DNA of 64,000 nucleotides. It comes from Actinomycetaceae bacterium zg-1166. Its GTDB lineage: Bacteria; Actinomycetota; Actinomycetes; Actinomycetales; Actinomycetaceae. The notes below the pieces were generated by a model. The model saw only the letters and a program-made list of their open reading frames with translations. It was not told the DNA's origin and did no database searches. Both the position numbers and the translations under genes were made by a program. This document shows positions 7,591 to 16,623 of this stretch, piece by piece (the first letter of the stretch is position 1; every line of letters starts with the position of its first letter). The stretch spans positions 1,488,001 through 1,552,000 of the forward strand of contig CP064953.1 of NCBI GenBank assembly GCA_015679245.1, read 5' to 3'.

Positions 7591-9636
7591 TCATTTTCCT
7601 TCCTCTAACGCCTCGCTATCTCTACGGGTAATAATCCCCACTATCGATTCCCCCCAGGCAGCCAGTTTCGTCGCCCCTACTCCACGAATTCTCCCAAGCT
7701 CAGCCAATGTGACTGGCTTAATCACAGCAATTGCTCGGAGAGAAGAATCATGTAACACCGTGTAGGCAGGGCGTTCGATCTCTTCAGCCACAGCACGCCT
7801 CCACGCGACAAGTTCGTCGAAAAGCTCAACAGCCTCCGGATGCTCTTGCGTAAAACGTTCAGCTTCCTCCGCGCGGCGCTGACGATAAGACGTAGAACGT
7901 GAAAGCGGTTTCTCTGGATGCGGCCACACTCCTTCAAGGAAACGCGAGAGCTTACGTTTTCCCCCCGATGAGCTGTGCCCACCGCCACGCGAAGTGGAAT
8001 AAGAAATCTCCAGGGATGTCTTAGCTCGGGTGATCCCCACGTAGAGGAGCCGGCGTTCTTCTGCCACCTCAGCCTCCGCCTTCGCTAGAGAAATCGGCAT
8101 AAGGCCTTCACTCATCCCCGCCAGAAAAACGTATTCCCATTCCAAACCCTTGGCTGCATGGAGTGAAGAGAGAGTAACCCCGTCAAGCTGAGGAACATTC
8201 TGGAGTTGAGCGCGTTCTTCCAGTTCAGCGACGAATTCGCCCAACCCCGCGCCGCGCGCATCTTCCATCTCCTTAGCCAAGGTAAGGAGAGCAGCAAGAG
8301 CTTCCCAGCGCTCGCGCACAGCCCCAGTTTGTTGAGGAGGCACATCCCTCCATCCCCCTTGGCGCAACACTGATCGCACGTTCTCCGAGAGGCTCCCTTC
8401 CATTCCCGACCGTGCAGCCGAGCGCATCGCCACCATTGCCTCGCGCACTTCACGTCGCGAAAAGAAGCGCTCAGCTCCCCGCACCTGGTACCCGATTCCT
8501 GCCGAAGCCAGTGTTGCCTCAAAATGAGCCGACTGCGCATTAGTTCTATAGAGAATCGCGATAGAAGAGAGAGGAATCCCGCGCTCGCGAAGGTGCGCGA
8601 TCTCTTCGGCAATACCGGTAGCTTCAGCTTCGTCGTCGGTGTACTCCTTCCAACTCACAGGGCGCCCAGAAGGGAGTTGTGAAACAAGATGTACAGCACC
8701 AACAGAGGCATCTGGAGCGATGATCTCGTTCGCCGCAGCGACAATCTGCGGGACAGAACGATAGTTGCGAACCAACTCGATCACTGTGGCACCAGGAAAC
8801 TCCTGTGTAAAGTTCGCCAGGTAACGCGAGGAAGCCCCCGTAAAAGAGTAAATCGTCTGGGAGACATCACCCACGACACATAGATCTTTGCGATCTCCAA
8901 GCCACAGTTGAAGGAGGCGGTGCTGGAGCGGAGAGACATCCTGGTATTCGTCCACGACAAAATGGCGGTATTGGGCACGAATCATGCGTGTAATATCCGG
9001 GCGATCCAGAAGAATTCCGACGAGAAGTAGGAGTACATCCTCAAAGTCAATCACTCCACGCGCAGTCTTCACTTCCTCATATGCTCGAAGAAGCCCGACA
9101 ATGTCCGAAAAGTTATACCCGGAAACCTCGCTGCGTCCAGCGGCCTCAGCACACGCGACATACTGTTCGGGAGTGATAAGGCAAACTTTTGACCATTCGA
9201 TCTCAGCTGCAAGATCACGCACAGTAACTTTATCTGTGGATAATCCCACATTGGCGGCAGCCTGAGAAACAAGACCAAGTTTGTGCTCAGCAATCGCAGG
9301 GATCTGGCCACCGATCGCTGTCGGCCAGAAATAGGAGAGTTGGCGAAGCGCAGCCGCGTGGAAGGTGTGAGCACTCACCCCGCTCGCACTAAGATCACGC
9401 AAACGTGAGCGCATTTCCCCCGCTGCTCGCGAAGTAAAGGTGAGGGCTAAAACGTTGGAAGCAGCAAAGGCTCCTACACGTATACCGTGGGCAATGCGAT
9501 AGGTAATGGCGCGTGTCTTCCCAGTTCCTGCACCTGCCCGCACGCACAGTGGTCCTGAAAGGTTCTCTGCGACGGCACGCTGCTCGGAATCGAGGTGGCT
9601 GAGAAGATCGTAATCCATAGCTCCTAAGTTTCCCAT
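7591..9636 (-). CDS. uvrD2: ATP-dependent DNA helicase UvrD2
   Basis: Superfamily 1A 3'-5' DNA helicase, UvrD2 subtype, counterpart of Rv3198c. Motif I is AGAGTGKT (residues 34-41), motif II VVDEYQD, motif III GDVSQTIYSFTGAS, and late motifs ILYRTNAQS, VTLSSLHAAKGLEWEYVFLAGM and RRLLYVGITRAK. The C-terminus carries an HRDC domain (YTVLHDSSLRAIAVIKP, GRIRGVGATKLAAWGESI), a UvrD2 hallmark. Length of 681 residues is normal. Start may be ATG 9636 or ATG 9618; the latter is preceded by AGGAG but at very short spacing. It converges with the TOMM-like gene; the 137-bp gap holds only an imperfect repeat of GGAAACACGAG. Confidence 0.95.
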   Translation of the reverse strand: MGNLGAMDYDLLSHLDSEQRAVAENLSGPLCVRAGAGTGKTRAITYRIAHGIRVGAFAASNVLALTFTSRAAGEMRSRLRDLSASGVSAHTFHAAALRQLSYFWPTAIGGQIPAIAEHKLGLVSQAAANVGLSTDKVTVRDLAAEIEWSKVCLITPEQYVACAEAAGRSEVSGYNFSDIVGLLRAYEEVKTARGVIDFEDVLLLLVGILLDRPDITRMIRAQYRHFVVDEYQDVSPLQHRLLQLWLGDRKDLCVVGDVSQTIYSFTGASSRYLANFTQEFPGATVIELVRNYRSVPQIVAAANEIIAPDASVGAVHLVSQLPSGRPVSWKEYTDDEAEATGIAEEIAHLRERGIPLSSIAILYRTNAQSAHFEATLASAGIGYQVRGAERFFSRREVREAMVAMRSAARSGMEGSLSENVRSVLRQGGWRDVPPQQTGAVRERWEALAALLTLAKEMEDARGAGLGEFVAELEERAQLQNVPQLDGVTLSSLHAAKGLEWEYVFLAGMSEGLMPISLAKAEAEVAEERRLLYVGITRAKTSLEISYSTSRGGGHSSSGGKRKLSRFLEGVWPHPEKPLSRSTSYRQRRAEEAERFTQEHPEAVELFDELVAWRRAVAEEIERPAYTVLHDSSLRAIAVIKPVTLAELGRIRGVGATKLAAWGESIVGIITRRDSEALEEGK

Positions 9637-9784
9637 GCTCTCGGGATAGAATCTGCACGAAGCGTGGGGATGTGAATAACGCCGGTTGTGGATTACTCAG
9701 TTTCCTACGTGAGGTTTCCTCCATGCTGCTATCAGTGGATTTTTGTGTGTTTAGAGCACAGAGCAAAGAAAACAGAAGAAAACC

Positions 9785-10744
9785 TCACGATAGTGTGGCG
9801 AGGATATCGGGATCCTCGCCAAGCCAAGCAAAAATTATGGCAGATGCTACAGAGGTGGGAGTAGGCATCGAGATCTCACCACGGCAGAGAGCCTCGGCGT
9901 ACTCCTGACGAGTGAAAAAATGCGCATGAACCATTTCTTTCCCGTCCACGCTAATATCCTCTTCGCTCATCTGGGTACGCCCAGTAAAAGCCAGCATGAG
10001 GGAACGCGGGAAAGGCCACGGTTGCGAACCGAAGTACGTCACTTCACTCACGTCGATCCGCGTCTCCTCGTACACTTCACGCACCACGGCTCCCTCAAGA
10101 CTTTCACCAGCTTCCACAAAACCCGCAAGCACAGAGTATTTTCCTGGCCCCCACACCCCATTGCGCCCGAGAAGGAGACGATCTTCATGATCACGGATCC
10201 CCATAATCACGGCAGGATCTGTGCGCGGATAGGAAACATGCCCATGGGGACACATCTTTTCCCACCCCGAGTGGCGCACATCGAGTTCTCCCCCACAACG
10301 TGTGCAGAATCGCGCCTCACGCCGCCATGTGAGTGCAGCGACCGCGCAGACAGCTAGGGCGGTATCGAGATCCGGCCAGAGATGGGCGTGGTAGCGCAGC
10401 GAAACAACATCGTCAACACCACTGATCGCATTAATATCCTCGTGAGTTAACGTTGTAGGCTCGACAGTTTTGCCCTGATTGTCGCGCACTTGGCGAACAT
10501 CGCATGCAAAGTAGAAGATCCCCCCAGCTCTACCGAGGTAGAGCGCCTGGCCTGCCCCAAAAGATCGAGCCTGTTCGCGGGTGAGGAAGGCAAGTCCTTC
10601 CCCTTTTACAGCTACTCTTGCCTCGTCAACGAGGATGAAACGCGCATTCTTCTGGGCACGAGCAGCTTCAATCCTGTGAGAATTGAGGCGAGTCTGTTCG
10701 TCGCGGTCAAAGGTGCCGCGGGCAAGATTGAGCGTCGAAAGCAT
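9785..10744 (-). CDS. nudC: NADH pyrophosphatase / NAD-cap hydrolase NudC
   Basis: Nudix hydrolase cleaving NAD(H) and possibly removing NAD caps from RNA. A zinc ribbon is present (FCTRCGGEL and MCPHGHVSYPRTDPAVIMG), followed by a Nudix box beginning GFVEAGESLEGAVVREVYEE and the NudC signature SQPWPFPRSLMLAF. The Nudix box is slightly unusual: the Gly expected after REVYEET is Arg. Start ATG 10744 has AAGGAG at good spacing; the frame is open to 10813, but that extension is unlike the family. The uvrD2-nudC pairing matches Rv3198c-Rv3199c. The gene diverges from glgX. Confidence 0.92.
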   Translation of the reverse strand: MLSTLNLARGTFDRDEQTRLNSHRIEAARAQKNARFILVDEARVAVKGEGLAFLTREQARSFGAGQALYLGRAGGIFYFACDVRQVRDNQGKTVEPTTLTHEDINAISGVDDVVSLRYHAHLWPDLDTALAVCAVAALTWRREARFCTRCGGELDVRHSGWEKMCPHGHVSYPRTDPAVIMGIRDHEDRLLLGRNGVWGPGKYSVLAGFVEAGESLEGAVVREVYEETRIDVSEVTYFGSQPWPFPRSLMLAFTGRTQMSEEDISVDGKEMVHAHFFTRQEYAEALCRGEISMPTPTSVASAIIFAWLGEDPDILATLS

Positions 10745-10898
10745 TGTGGACTTCTCCTTCTGGGCAGAGGATCTGCCTTTCAATCTACTCCGATCGATCC
10801 CCGTAGGGATCAACCTACCCTCACTCTCATATCCCCTTCATATCCCACTCACAGCAGCTTCTCCTCATGGGGTCTCGTAATTCTGGAATAATTAAGAG

Positions 10899-13103
10899 GT
10901 GAGTATCAGCCCAGCTTCTACTTCTACGCCCACGCCTCTCTACGAGGAAGGTGAGAACACCCCTGCCTGCCCACCTGAGCATATGCCGGTGCGCCTAGGT
11001 GCCCATCTCACTGATACTGGCGCTGATTTCGCCGTGTATTCCCCTCATGCCGAAGCTGTGGATCTTTGTCTCCTGGGCGAGGACGGCTGCGAGCACCGTT
11101 ACCGTCTCCATCCCGCCTATGGCACCTGGGCAGGCCATATTCCAGGTGTTCGTGCTGGTCAGCGCTATGGATACCGCATCCGCGGGCAGTGGGCTCCCTA
11201 CATGGGTTTGCGTTTCAATCCTGCGAAGCTCCTCCTTGATCCCTATGCGCGTGCCATTTCAGGTACCCCCCATCTGAGTTCTTCCCTCTATCCCCACAAC
11301 GTGAATGAAGATCTCACCCCGATTCTCCCCCGCACTCCCAATATGGAAGATTCAGCCGGGCAGATGTGCTGGGGAGTAGTACTTCCTCCCTCTTCTGAAC
11401 CTGTGACCCACCCTTATACCCCTTGGGATCACACCGTCATATACGAAGGTCACGTCAAGGGTCTTACCCAGCTCAATCCTGCACTTCCCGAGGAGTTGCG
11501 CGGCACCTACGCGGGGCTCGCCCACCCCGCCTCAATTGAGAGCCTCGTCTCACTCGGTGTGAGCGCAGTGGAGTTGCTCCCTATTCACGCCCACATGTCC
11601 GAGCCCTTCCTCGCAGCTAAAGGTCTCTCAAATTATTGGGGCTACAACACACTCGCCTATTTCGCACCAGAACCCAGTTATGCCACACAAGCCGCCCAAG
11701 AGGCAGGACCCGAAGCTGTCGTCGAGGAAGTGCGCGAGATGGTCGCGCGTCTGCATGAAGCCGGGATTGAAGTCATCCTCGATGTCGTCTACAACCACAC
11801 CTGCGAAGGTGGAATCGACGGGCCTTCCCTTTCGTGGCGCGGAATCGATGCCACAAACTATTACATGCAAGAGTCTAGCGATCCTGGGAAATTCATGGAT
11901 ACCACAGGCTGCGGCAACTCTCTTGATTTCCGCCGTCACAAAGTGGTGCAGATGACTCTCGATTCTCTTCGTTATTGGGTGGAGGAGATTGGAGTTGACG
12001 GTTTTCGTTTTGACCTTGCCGTGACCCTAGCGCGAGGCGGAGAGCATTTTGATTCCCGGCATCCCCTCTACGTGGCAATGGCTACCGATCCTATCCTCTC
12101 GAATGTCAAACTCATCAACGAACCGTGGGATGTGGGACCCAACGGCTGGCAGACGGGTCACTTCTGCCCCCCTACAGCCGATTGGAACGATCACTTTCGT
12201 GATACAGTGCGCAGTTTCTGGGTCGCCCAGCCTCGTTCAATGTCCGGCGGAGCCTCCGGCGGCGATCTACGCGACCTCGCTACCCGCTTAGCGGGTTCAG
12301 CCGATCTCTTCGGACATGGTCGCGTTCCTGGCGGGCGCGGCATCTACGCTTCTCTCAACTTTGTTACAGCTCATGATGGCTTTACTCTCCACGACCTCGT
12401 CGCTTATAACACCAAACACAACGAAGCGAACCTCGAAGGCAATCGAGACGGCTCGGATAACAACAAATCCTGGAATCACGGAGTAGAGGGGGCTATCGAT
12501 CCTTCCTCACCCATCCACGGCACACGCCTACGTGCCATGCGTAACCTCATGGGTACCTTGCTCCTTTCGGCAGGAACTCCCATGCTCACTGCTGGCGACG
12601 AAATTGCCCGCACTCAGAGAGGCAACAACAATTCCTACTGTCAAGACAACACGATCTCGTGGATCAACTGGGATCTCAAACCTTGGCAGGAGGATCTACG
12701 AGCAACTGTCGCCTACCTTCTACGACTTCGCCGTGAGCACCGTGTGCTTCGCCCACTCACTTTCTACTCAGAAGGCGGTGAGGACAGCGCCGGAATGCGA
12801 GATTTGCAGTGGCTGGATGCGTCGGGAAGCCCCATGCCTGAACATATGTGGTTCGATGTGCATGAACGTACTCTGCAAATGCTGCGTTCGGGGCGCGGTG
12901 AGGACGCTGACATTCTCATCCTTATGAATGGTTCTCTTGAGGATAGACGGATCTGCCTCGCACGTGGGCGTGAACTACCCTGGCAGCTCGCCTGGGATTC
13001 AACCTGGCCTCGCCCACGACAATGCCAAGATCTCTACGCTCCAGGTGCACCGACGAACCTCGCACCACTCTCAATGAAGGTTTACCTGAGCGTACAGAGC
13101 TAA
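10899..13103 (+). CDS. glgX: Glycogen debranching enzyme GlgX
   Basis: GH13 isoamylase-type debranching enzyme, 734 residues, hydrolysing alpha-1,6 branches in glycogen. An N-terminal CBM48-like domain (LGAHLTDTGADFAVYSPHAEAVDLCLL) precedes the TIM barrel. Catalytic residues are present: nucleophile Asp in GVDGFRFDLAVTL (about residue 371), acid/base Glu in LINEPWDVGPNGWQTG (about 407) and the transition-state Asp in FVTAHDGFTLHDLV (about 492). The GlgX stretch AYNTKHNEANLEGNRDG follows. The start is GTG 10899 with only a weak purine stretch upstream. It opens a co-directional run of glucan genes interrupted by trpS. Confidence 0.95.
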   Translation: MSISPASTSTPTPLYEEGENTPACPPEHMPVRLGAHLTDTGADFAVYSPHAEAVDLCLLGEDGCEHRYRLHPAYGTWAGHIPGVRAGQRYGYRIRGQWAPYMGLRFNPAKLLLDPYARAISGTPHLSSSLYPHNVNEDLTPILPRTPNMEDSAGQMCWGVVLPPSSEPVTHPYTPWDHTVIYEGHVKGLTQLNPALPEELRGTYAGLAHPASIESLVSLGVSAVELLPIHAHMSEPFLAAKGLSNYWGYNTLAYFAPEPSYATQAAQEAGPEAVVEEVREMVARLHEAGIEVILDVVYNHTCEGGIDGPSLSWRGIDATNYYMQESSDPGKFMDTTGCGNSLDFRRHKVVQMTLDSLRYWVEEIGVDGFRFDLAVTLARGGEHFDSRHPLYVAMATDPILSNVKLINEPWDVGPNGWQTGHFCPPTADWNDHFRDTVRSFWVAQPRSMSGGASGGDLRDLATRLAGSADLFGHGRVPGGRGIYASLNFVTAHDGFTLHDLVAYNTKHNEANLEGNRDGSDNNKSWNHGVEGAIDPSSPIHGTRLRAMRNLMGTLLLSAGTPMLTAGDEIARTQRGNNNSYCQDNTISWINWDLKPWQEDLRATVAYLLRLRREHRVLRPLTFYSEGGEDSAGMRDLQWLDASGSPMPEHMWFDVHERTLQMLRSGRGEDADILILMNGSLEDRRICLARGRELPWQLAWDSTWPRPRQCQDLYAPGAPTNLAPLSMKVYLSVQS

Positions 13104-13208
13104 CCAGGCCTGGCAGTCAATGCGCGAGAAAAGGAAGCCGCGCTAAAATTGCAGAAGTACATGGCAAGCTGAGTGAGCTTCACCCCGACGAGGAGAAAAT
13201 GAGGACGT

Positions 13209-14315
13209 ATGTCGAGCAGCTTTGGCGAAGACCTTGAAAAGTCGACGAGCGAGGCCTCCCTTGCCCATACTCGCGCATTGAGCGAGAAAATTGAAGCAGC
13301 GATTAAACGCGACCCCTCTGAATTTCGTGTTCTGACAGGTGACCGTCCCACAGGCAATCTCCATATCGGACACTATTTCGGCTCACTGAAGAATCGCGTT
13401 CGCCTGCAAAAGGCTGGAGTTGAGACATGGATCGTCATTGCCGACTACCAGGTCATCACTGACCGCGATGGCGTAGGCCCACTTAAGGAGCGCGTCTATT
13501 CTCTCCTCACCGATTATCTCGCCGTGGGGATTGATCCTGAGAGAGCCGTCATTTTCCCCCACTCTCAGATCCCTGAACTCAACGAACTCATGCTTCCTTT
13601 CCTTTCGCTGGTCACAGACGCCGAACTGCGCCGTAACCCCACAGTGAAGTCCGAACTGGATGCCACGGGTAACCGCCCAATGTCTGGCCTCATGCTCACC
13701 TATCCTGTGCACCAGACCGCCGATATCCTCTTCTGCAAAGCAAACCTCGTACCTGTGGGTAAAGATCAGCTTCCCCACCTTGAGCAGGCACGCGTCATCG
13801 CCGATCGTTTCGAGGCACGCTACGGACATCCCTCTGGCAGCGAGGAACCTGTGTTTGCGCGCCCGCAGGCTCTGCTCTCCGAGGCAGCATCTGTGCTCGG
13901 ACTCGACGGGACAAAGATGAGTAAATCGCGTGGAAACACGGTTGAACTCAAGATGAGCGCCGACGAAACAGCCAAGCGGATCAAGAAGGCCGTCACCGAT
14001 TCAGAGCGTTTTATTACCTTCGACCCAGAAAACCGTCCCGAAGTCTCGAATCTTGTCCAGATCGCAGCGATGTGCCAGGGTCGCGATCCATACGAGGTAG
14101 CTGCAGAGATCGGTAACGGTGGGGGTGGCACTCTGAAGAATGTTGTCACCGAATCTCTCAACGAAACCCTCGCGCCAATTCGTGCACGCCGCAGCGAACT
14201 GGAAAAAGACCCTCAGTTCCTCACAGATGTGCTCCGCTGCGGGATTGAAGCAGCTCGCGAGCGTGCCGCTGCCACACTCGATGAGGTACATACCTCGATG
14301 AATATGAATTATTGA
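13209..14315 (+). CDS. trpS: Tryptophanyl-tRNA synthetase
   Basis: Class Ic aminoacyl-tRNA synthetase charging tRNA-Trp. The HIGH-type motif GNLHIGHYFGSL is near residue 52 and the KMSKS loop DGTKMSKSRGN near residue 236. The stretch GLMLTYPVHQTADILFCKANLVPVG is typical of TrpRS. Length of 368 residues is normal. ATG 13209 has GAGG just upstream. Its place inside a glycogen gene run is probably incidental. The 105 bp upstream contain no T-box signature or Trp-rich leader peptide that I could see. Confidence 0.96.
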   Translation: MSSSFGEDLEKSTSEASLAHTRALSEKIEAAIKRDPSEFRVLTGDRPTGNLHIGHYFGSLKNRVRLQKAGVETWIVIADYQVITDRDGVGPLKERVYSLLTDYLAVGIDPERAVIFPHSQIPELNELMLPFLSLVTDAELRRNPTVKSELDATGNRPMSGLMLTYPVHQTADILFCKANLVPVGKDQLPHLEQARVIADRFEARYGHPSGSEEPVFARPQALLSEAASVLGLDGTKMSKSRGNTVELKMSADETAKRIKKAVTDSERFITFDPENRPEVSNLVQIAAMCQGRDPYEVAAEIGNGGGGTLKNVVTESLNETLAPIRARRSELEKDPQFLTDVLRCGIEAARERAAATLDEVHTSMNMNY

Positions 14316-14320
14316 GGGCG

Positions 14321-14460
14321 CAGATAGAACTGTAGGTGCGCGGGTAGAACCCGTGGTGGGTTCGTCGACGATCACAACCTCTGGGAAAACTGTAGGGGCG
14401 TGGAGAGAACTGTAGGAGTTTGAGTAAAACTGTAGGGACGTAGGTAGAGCCAAAGGGTTG
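14321..14460. repeat. 20-bp tandem repeat array, about seven units
   Basis: Between trpS and glgE the sequence falls into seven consecutive 20-bp blocks in exact register (14321, 14341, 14361, 14381, 14401, 14421, 14441). Four blocks share AACTGTAGG at the same position (14328, 14388, 14408, 14428); block 2 has AACCCGTGG, block 3 has decayed and block 7 is partial. The consensus is roughly NNGGTAGAACTGTAGGGGCG. There are no spacers, so this is not a CRISPR array. It could be a VNTR or a binding-site array for glgE control. Confidence 0.8.
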
Positions 14461-14515
14461 AAGAAGAAAGTGGAGAGATTCTGCGCGCACGCACAAAAAT
14501 GCTTAGGCTTAGTGT

Positions 14516-16582
14516 GTGAGCGCACAAATGAGCACCAGCGTTGGTCATCCCCTCCCACAGCTCGTCACTGCCGATGGAGTGAGGAACCAGGCAATCGGGC
14601 GTATCCCGATCATGGATGTCACTCCGTGTATTGAAGGCGGACGCCTCGCTGCTAAAGGTACGGAATACGAAGCCTTCCCCGTGCGGGCTACGGTGTTTCG
14701 CGAAGGTCATGATCTCTTTGCCGCTGAGGCCGTACTTGTCGATCCTCAAGGAAAGATCGTCCAGGTTGAGACAATGGTGGATATTCACCCTGGTCTTAAT
14801 CGCTACGAAGCATGGCTCACTCCCACCTATCCAGGTTCGTGGAGCTTCTACATTCAGGCGTGGTCTGATCCCTGGAGCACGTGGAAACACAACGCTGAGA
14901 TCAAACTCAAGGCCAACACTGATATTGCTCTCGTTTTTCTTGAAGCTGAGGAACTTTTGCGCGCGGCTCTTGAACTAGCTCAGCCACGAAGCCGAGAGAG
15001 TAAAGATCTCCTCACTGCTCTTACCGAGGTCAGCCGCAGCGATCTACCCGCTCTTGTGCGCCTGGCAGCAGCGACTTCTCCCGCCGTAGAAGCAGCGATG
15101 GCAGCTCGCCCCCTACGTGATCTCCTCACCACATCACCTCGCTACCCACTAGCAGTGGATCGCCTGCGAGCACTTGCCGGTTCCTGGTACGAGATTTTCC
15201 CGCGCTCGTGCGGAGCCTATCAGCGTGAGGACGGTACATGGGTCTCAGGCACTCTGCGCACAGCTACCGCCGAACTCGATCGTATCGCTACAATGGGATT
15301 CGATATTGTCTACCTCACCCCCATCCATCCCATTGGTACTACCAGCCGCAAAGGGCGCAATAACACGCTCACTGCCCTTCCTGGTGATCCCGGATCCCCC
15401 TACGCTATCGGTTCACACGAGGGAGGCCACGATGCCATTCACCCCGAGCTTGGCACATTCGAGGACTTCGATGATTTCGTAGCGCGCGCCAAAGCACTAG
15501 GGATGGAAGTGGCTCTCGACATTGCCCTTCAATGCTCTCCAGATCATCCCTGGCTCACCGAGCACCCCGAGTGGTTTACAACCAGAGCCGACGGCACTAT
15601 TGCTTACGCAGAAAACCCTCCGAAGAAATACCAGGATATTTATCCCCTCAACTTCGATAACGATCCCGAGTGTATCTATGCAGAGATTGTACGAATCCTC
15701 AAACTCTGGGTGGGTCACGGGGTGACAATCTTCCGTGTAGACAATCCTCATACGAAACCTATGGCATTCTGGGAACGCCTCTTGGCTCAATTCCGCACCG
15801 AACACCCCGAGGTTATCTTCCTTGCCGAGGCCTTCACAAAGCCACCGATGCTCCAAGGTCTTGGCGCAGCTGGATTCCACCAGTCCTACTGCTACTTTGC
15901 GTGGCGCAATACAAAGTTCGAGGTGGAGGAGTATCTGCGCGAAGTCTCCACAATCTCCGACGATCGCGTGCGCCCGGCATTCTGGCCCACAACACACGAT
16001 ATCCTTACTCCTTACATGCAGCATGGAGGAGTACCTGCCTTCTTCATCCGTGCGATTCTTGCCGCCACCGGCGCGCCTACATGGGGCATCTACTCCGGCT
16101 ACGAGCTAGCCGAGAACGTGGCTCGCCCAGGATTTGACGAACAGATCGACAACGAGAAGTACGAATTTAAGCCTCGGAACTGGAAGAACGCCGAAGCTAA
16201 TGGTATCGCCCATATGCTCGGCACTCTCAACGCAATTCGCCACCGCCACCCCGCCTTGGAGCGTCTGCGCGGCCTACGAATCAATCCCACAAGCGATCCC
16301 CATATCGTCTCGTTCACTCGCTTTGCTCGCCCTGAAGAAACTTCCGATGGCAGAGGCGATGCGGTAATCGTGGCGATAAATCTCAATCCCTTCGAACCCA
16401 TCACAGCGCGCATCGACCTTGATCTTTCTCCCTTCGGTGTGAACGAACAACCTGAGGATGCTCCAATCTTCGAGGTCTACGACGAACTCTCTGGAGCCAC
16501 CTATACGTGGGGTGCCCACCCCACAGTGGTACTTGATCCTGCATGGCAGTGTGCCCATATTTTCCGGGTACGTAAGCTGTAG
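14516..16582 (+). CDS. glgE: Alpha-1,4-glucan:maltose-1-phosphate maltosyltransferase GlgE
   Basis: GH13_3 enzyme extending alpha-glucan with maltose-1-phosphate, 688 residues. The N-terminal beta domain contains IGRIPIMDVTPCIEGG and FPVRATVFREGHD. Further GlgE landmarks are AGSWYEIFPRSCG, YLTPIHPIGTTSRKGRNN, the nucleophile Asp in FRVDNPHTKPMAFWE (about residue 407) and the acid/base Glu in IFLAEAFTKPPMLQGLG (about 437). Two starts are possible: GTG 14516 or ATG 14528, neither with a strong ribosome site. The next gene is maltokinase, which makes its substrate. In many actinobacteria treS sits in this cluster; it is absent here. Confidence 0.96.
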   Translation: MSAQMSTSVGHPLPQLVTADGVRNQAIGRIPIMDVTPCIEGGRLAAKGTEYEAFPVRATVFREGHDLFAAEAVLVDPQGKIVQVETMVDIHPGLNRYEAWLTPTYPGSWSFYIQAWSDPWSTWKHNAEIKLKANTDIALVFLEAEELLRAALELAQPRSRESKDLLTALTEVSRSDLPALVRLAAATSPAVEAAMAARPLRDLLTTSPRYPLAVDRLRALAGSWYEIFPRSCGAYQREDGTWVSGTLRTATAELDRIATMGFDIVYLTPIHPIGTTSRKGRNNTLTALPGDPGSPYAIGSHEGGHDAIHPELGTFEDFDDFVARAKALGMEVALDIALQCSPDHPWLTEHPEWFTTRADGTIAYAENPPKKYQDIYPLNFDNDPECIYAEIVRILKLWVGHGVTIFRVDNPHTKPMAFWERLLAQFRTEHPEVIFLAEAFTKPPMLQGLGAAGFHQSYCYFAWRNTKFEVEEYLREVSTISDDRVRPAFWPTTHDILTPYMQHGGVPAFFIRAILAATGAPTWGIYSGYELAENVARPGFDEQIDNEKYEFKPRNWKNAEANGIAHMLGTLNAIRHRHPALERLRGLRINPTSDPHIVSFTRFARPEETSDGRGDAVIVAINLNPFEPITARIDLDLSPFGVNEQPEDAPIFEVYDELSGATYTWGAHPTVVLDPAWQCAHIFRVRKL

Positions 16583-16623
16583 CACTTGCCCACATACTAG
16601 AGTTCCCGTCATCCTGGTAGGAG

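Noticed and set aside
9235-9243. Second DnaA-box match (TGTGGATAA) inside uvrD2
   Set aside because: Single site within a coding region, no cluster and no AT-rich unwinding region, so no origin here.
14321-14460. Repeat array considered as CRISPR
   Set aside because: Units are contiguous 20-bp blocks with no unique spacers and no cas genes nearby.
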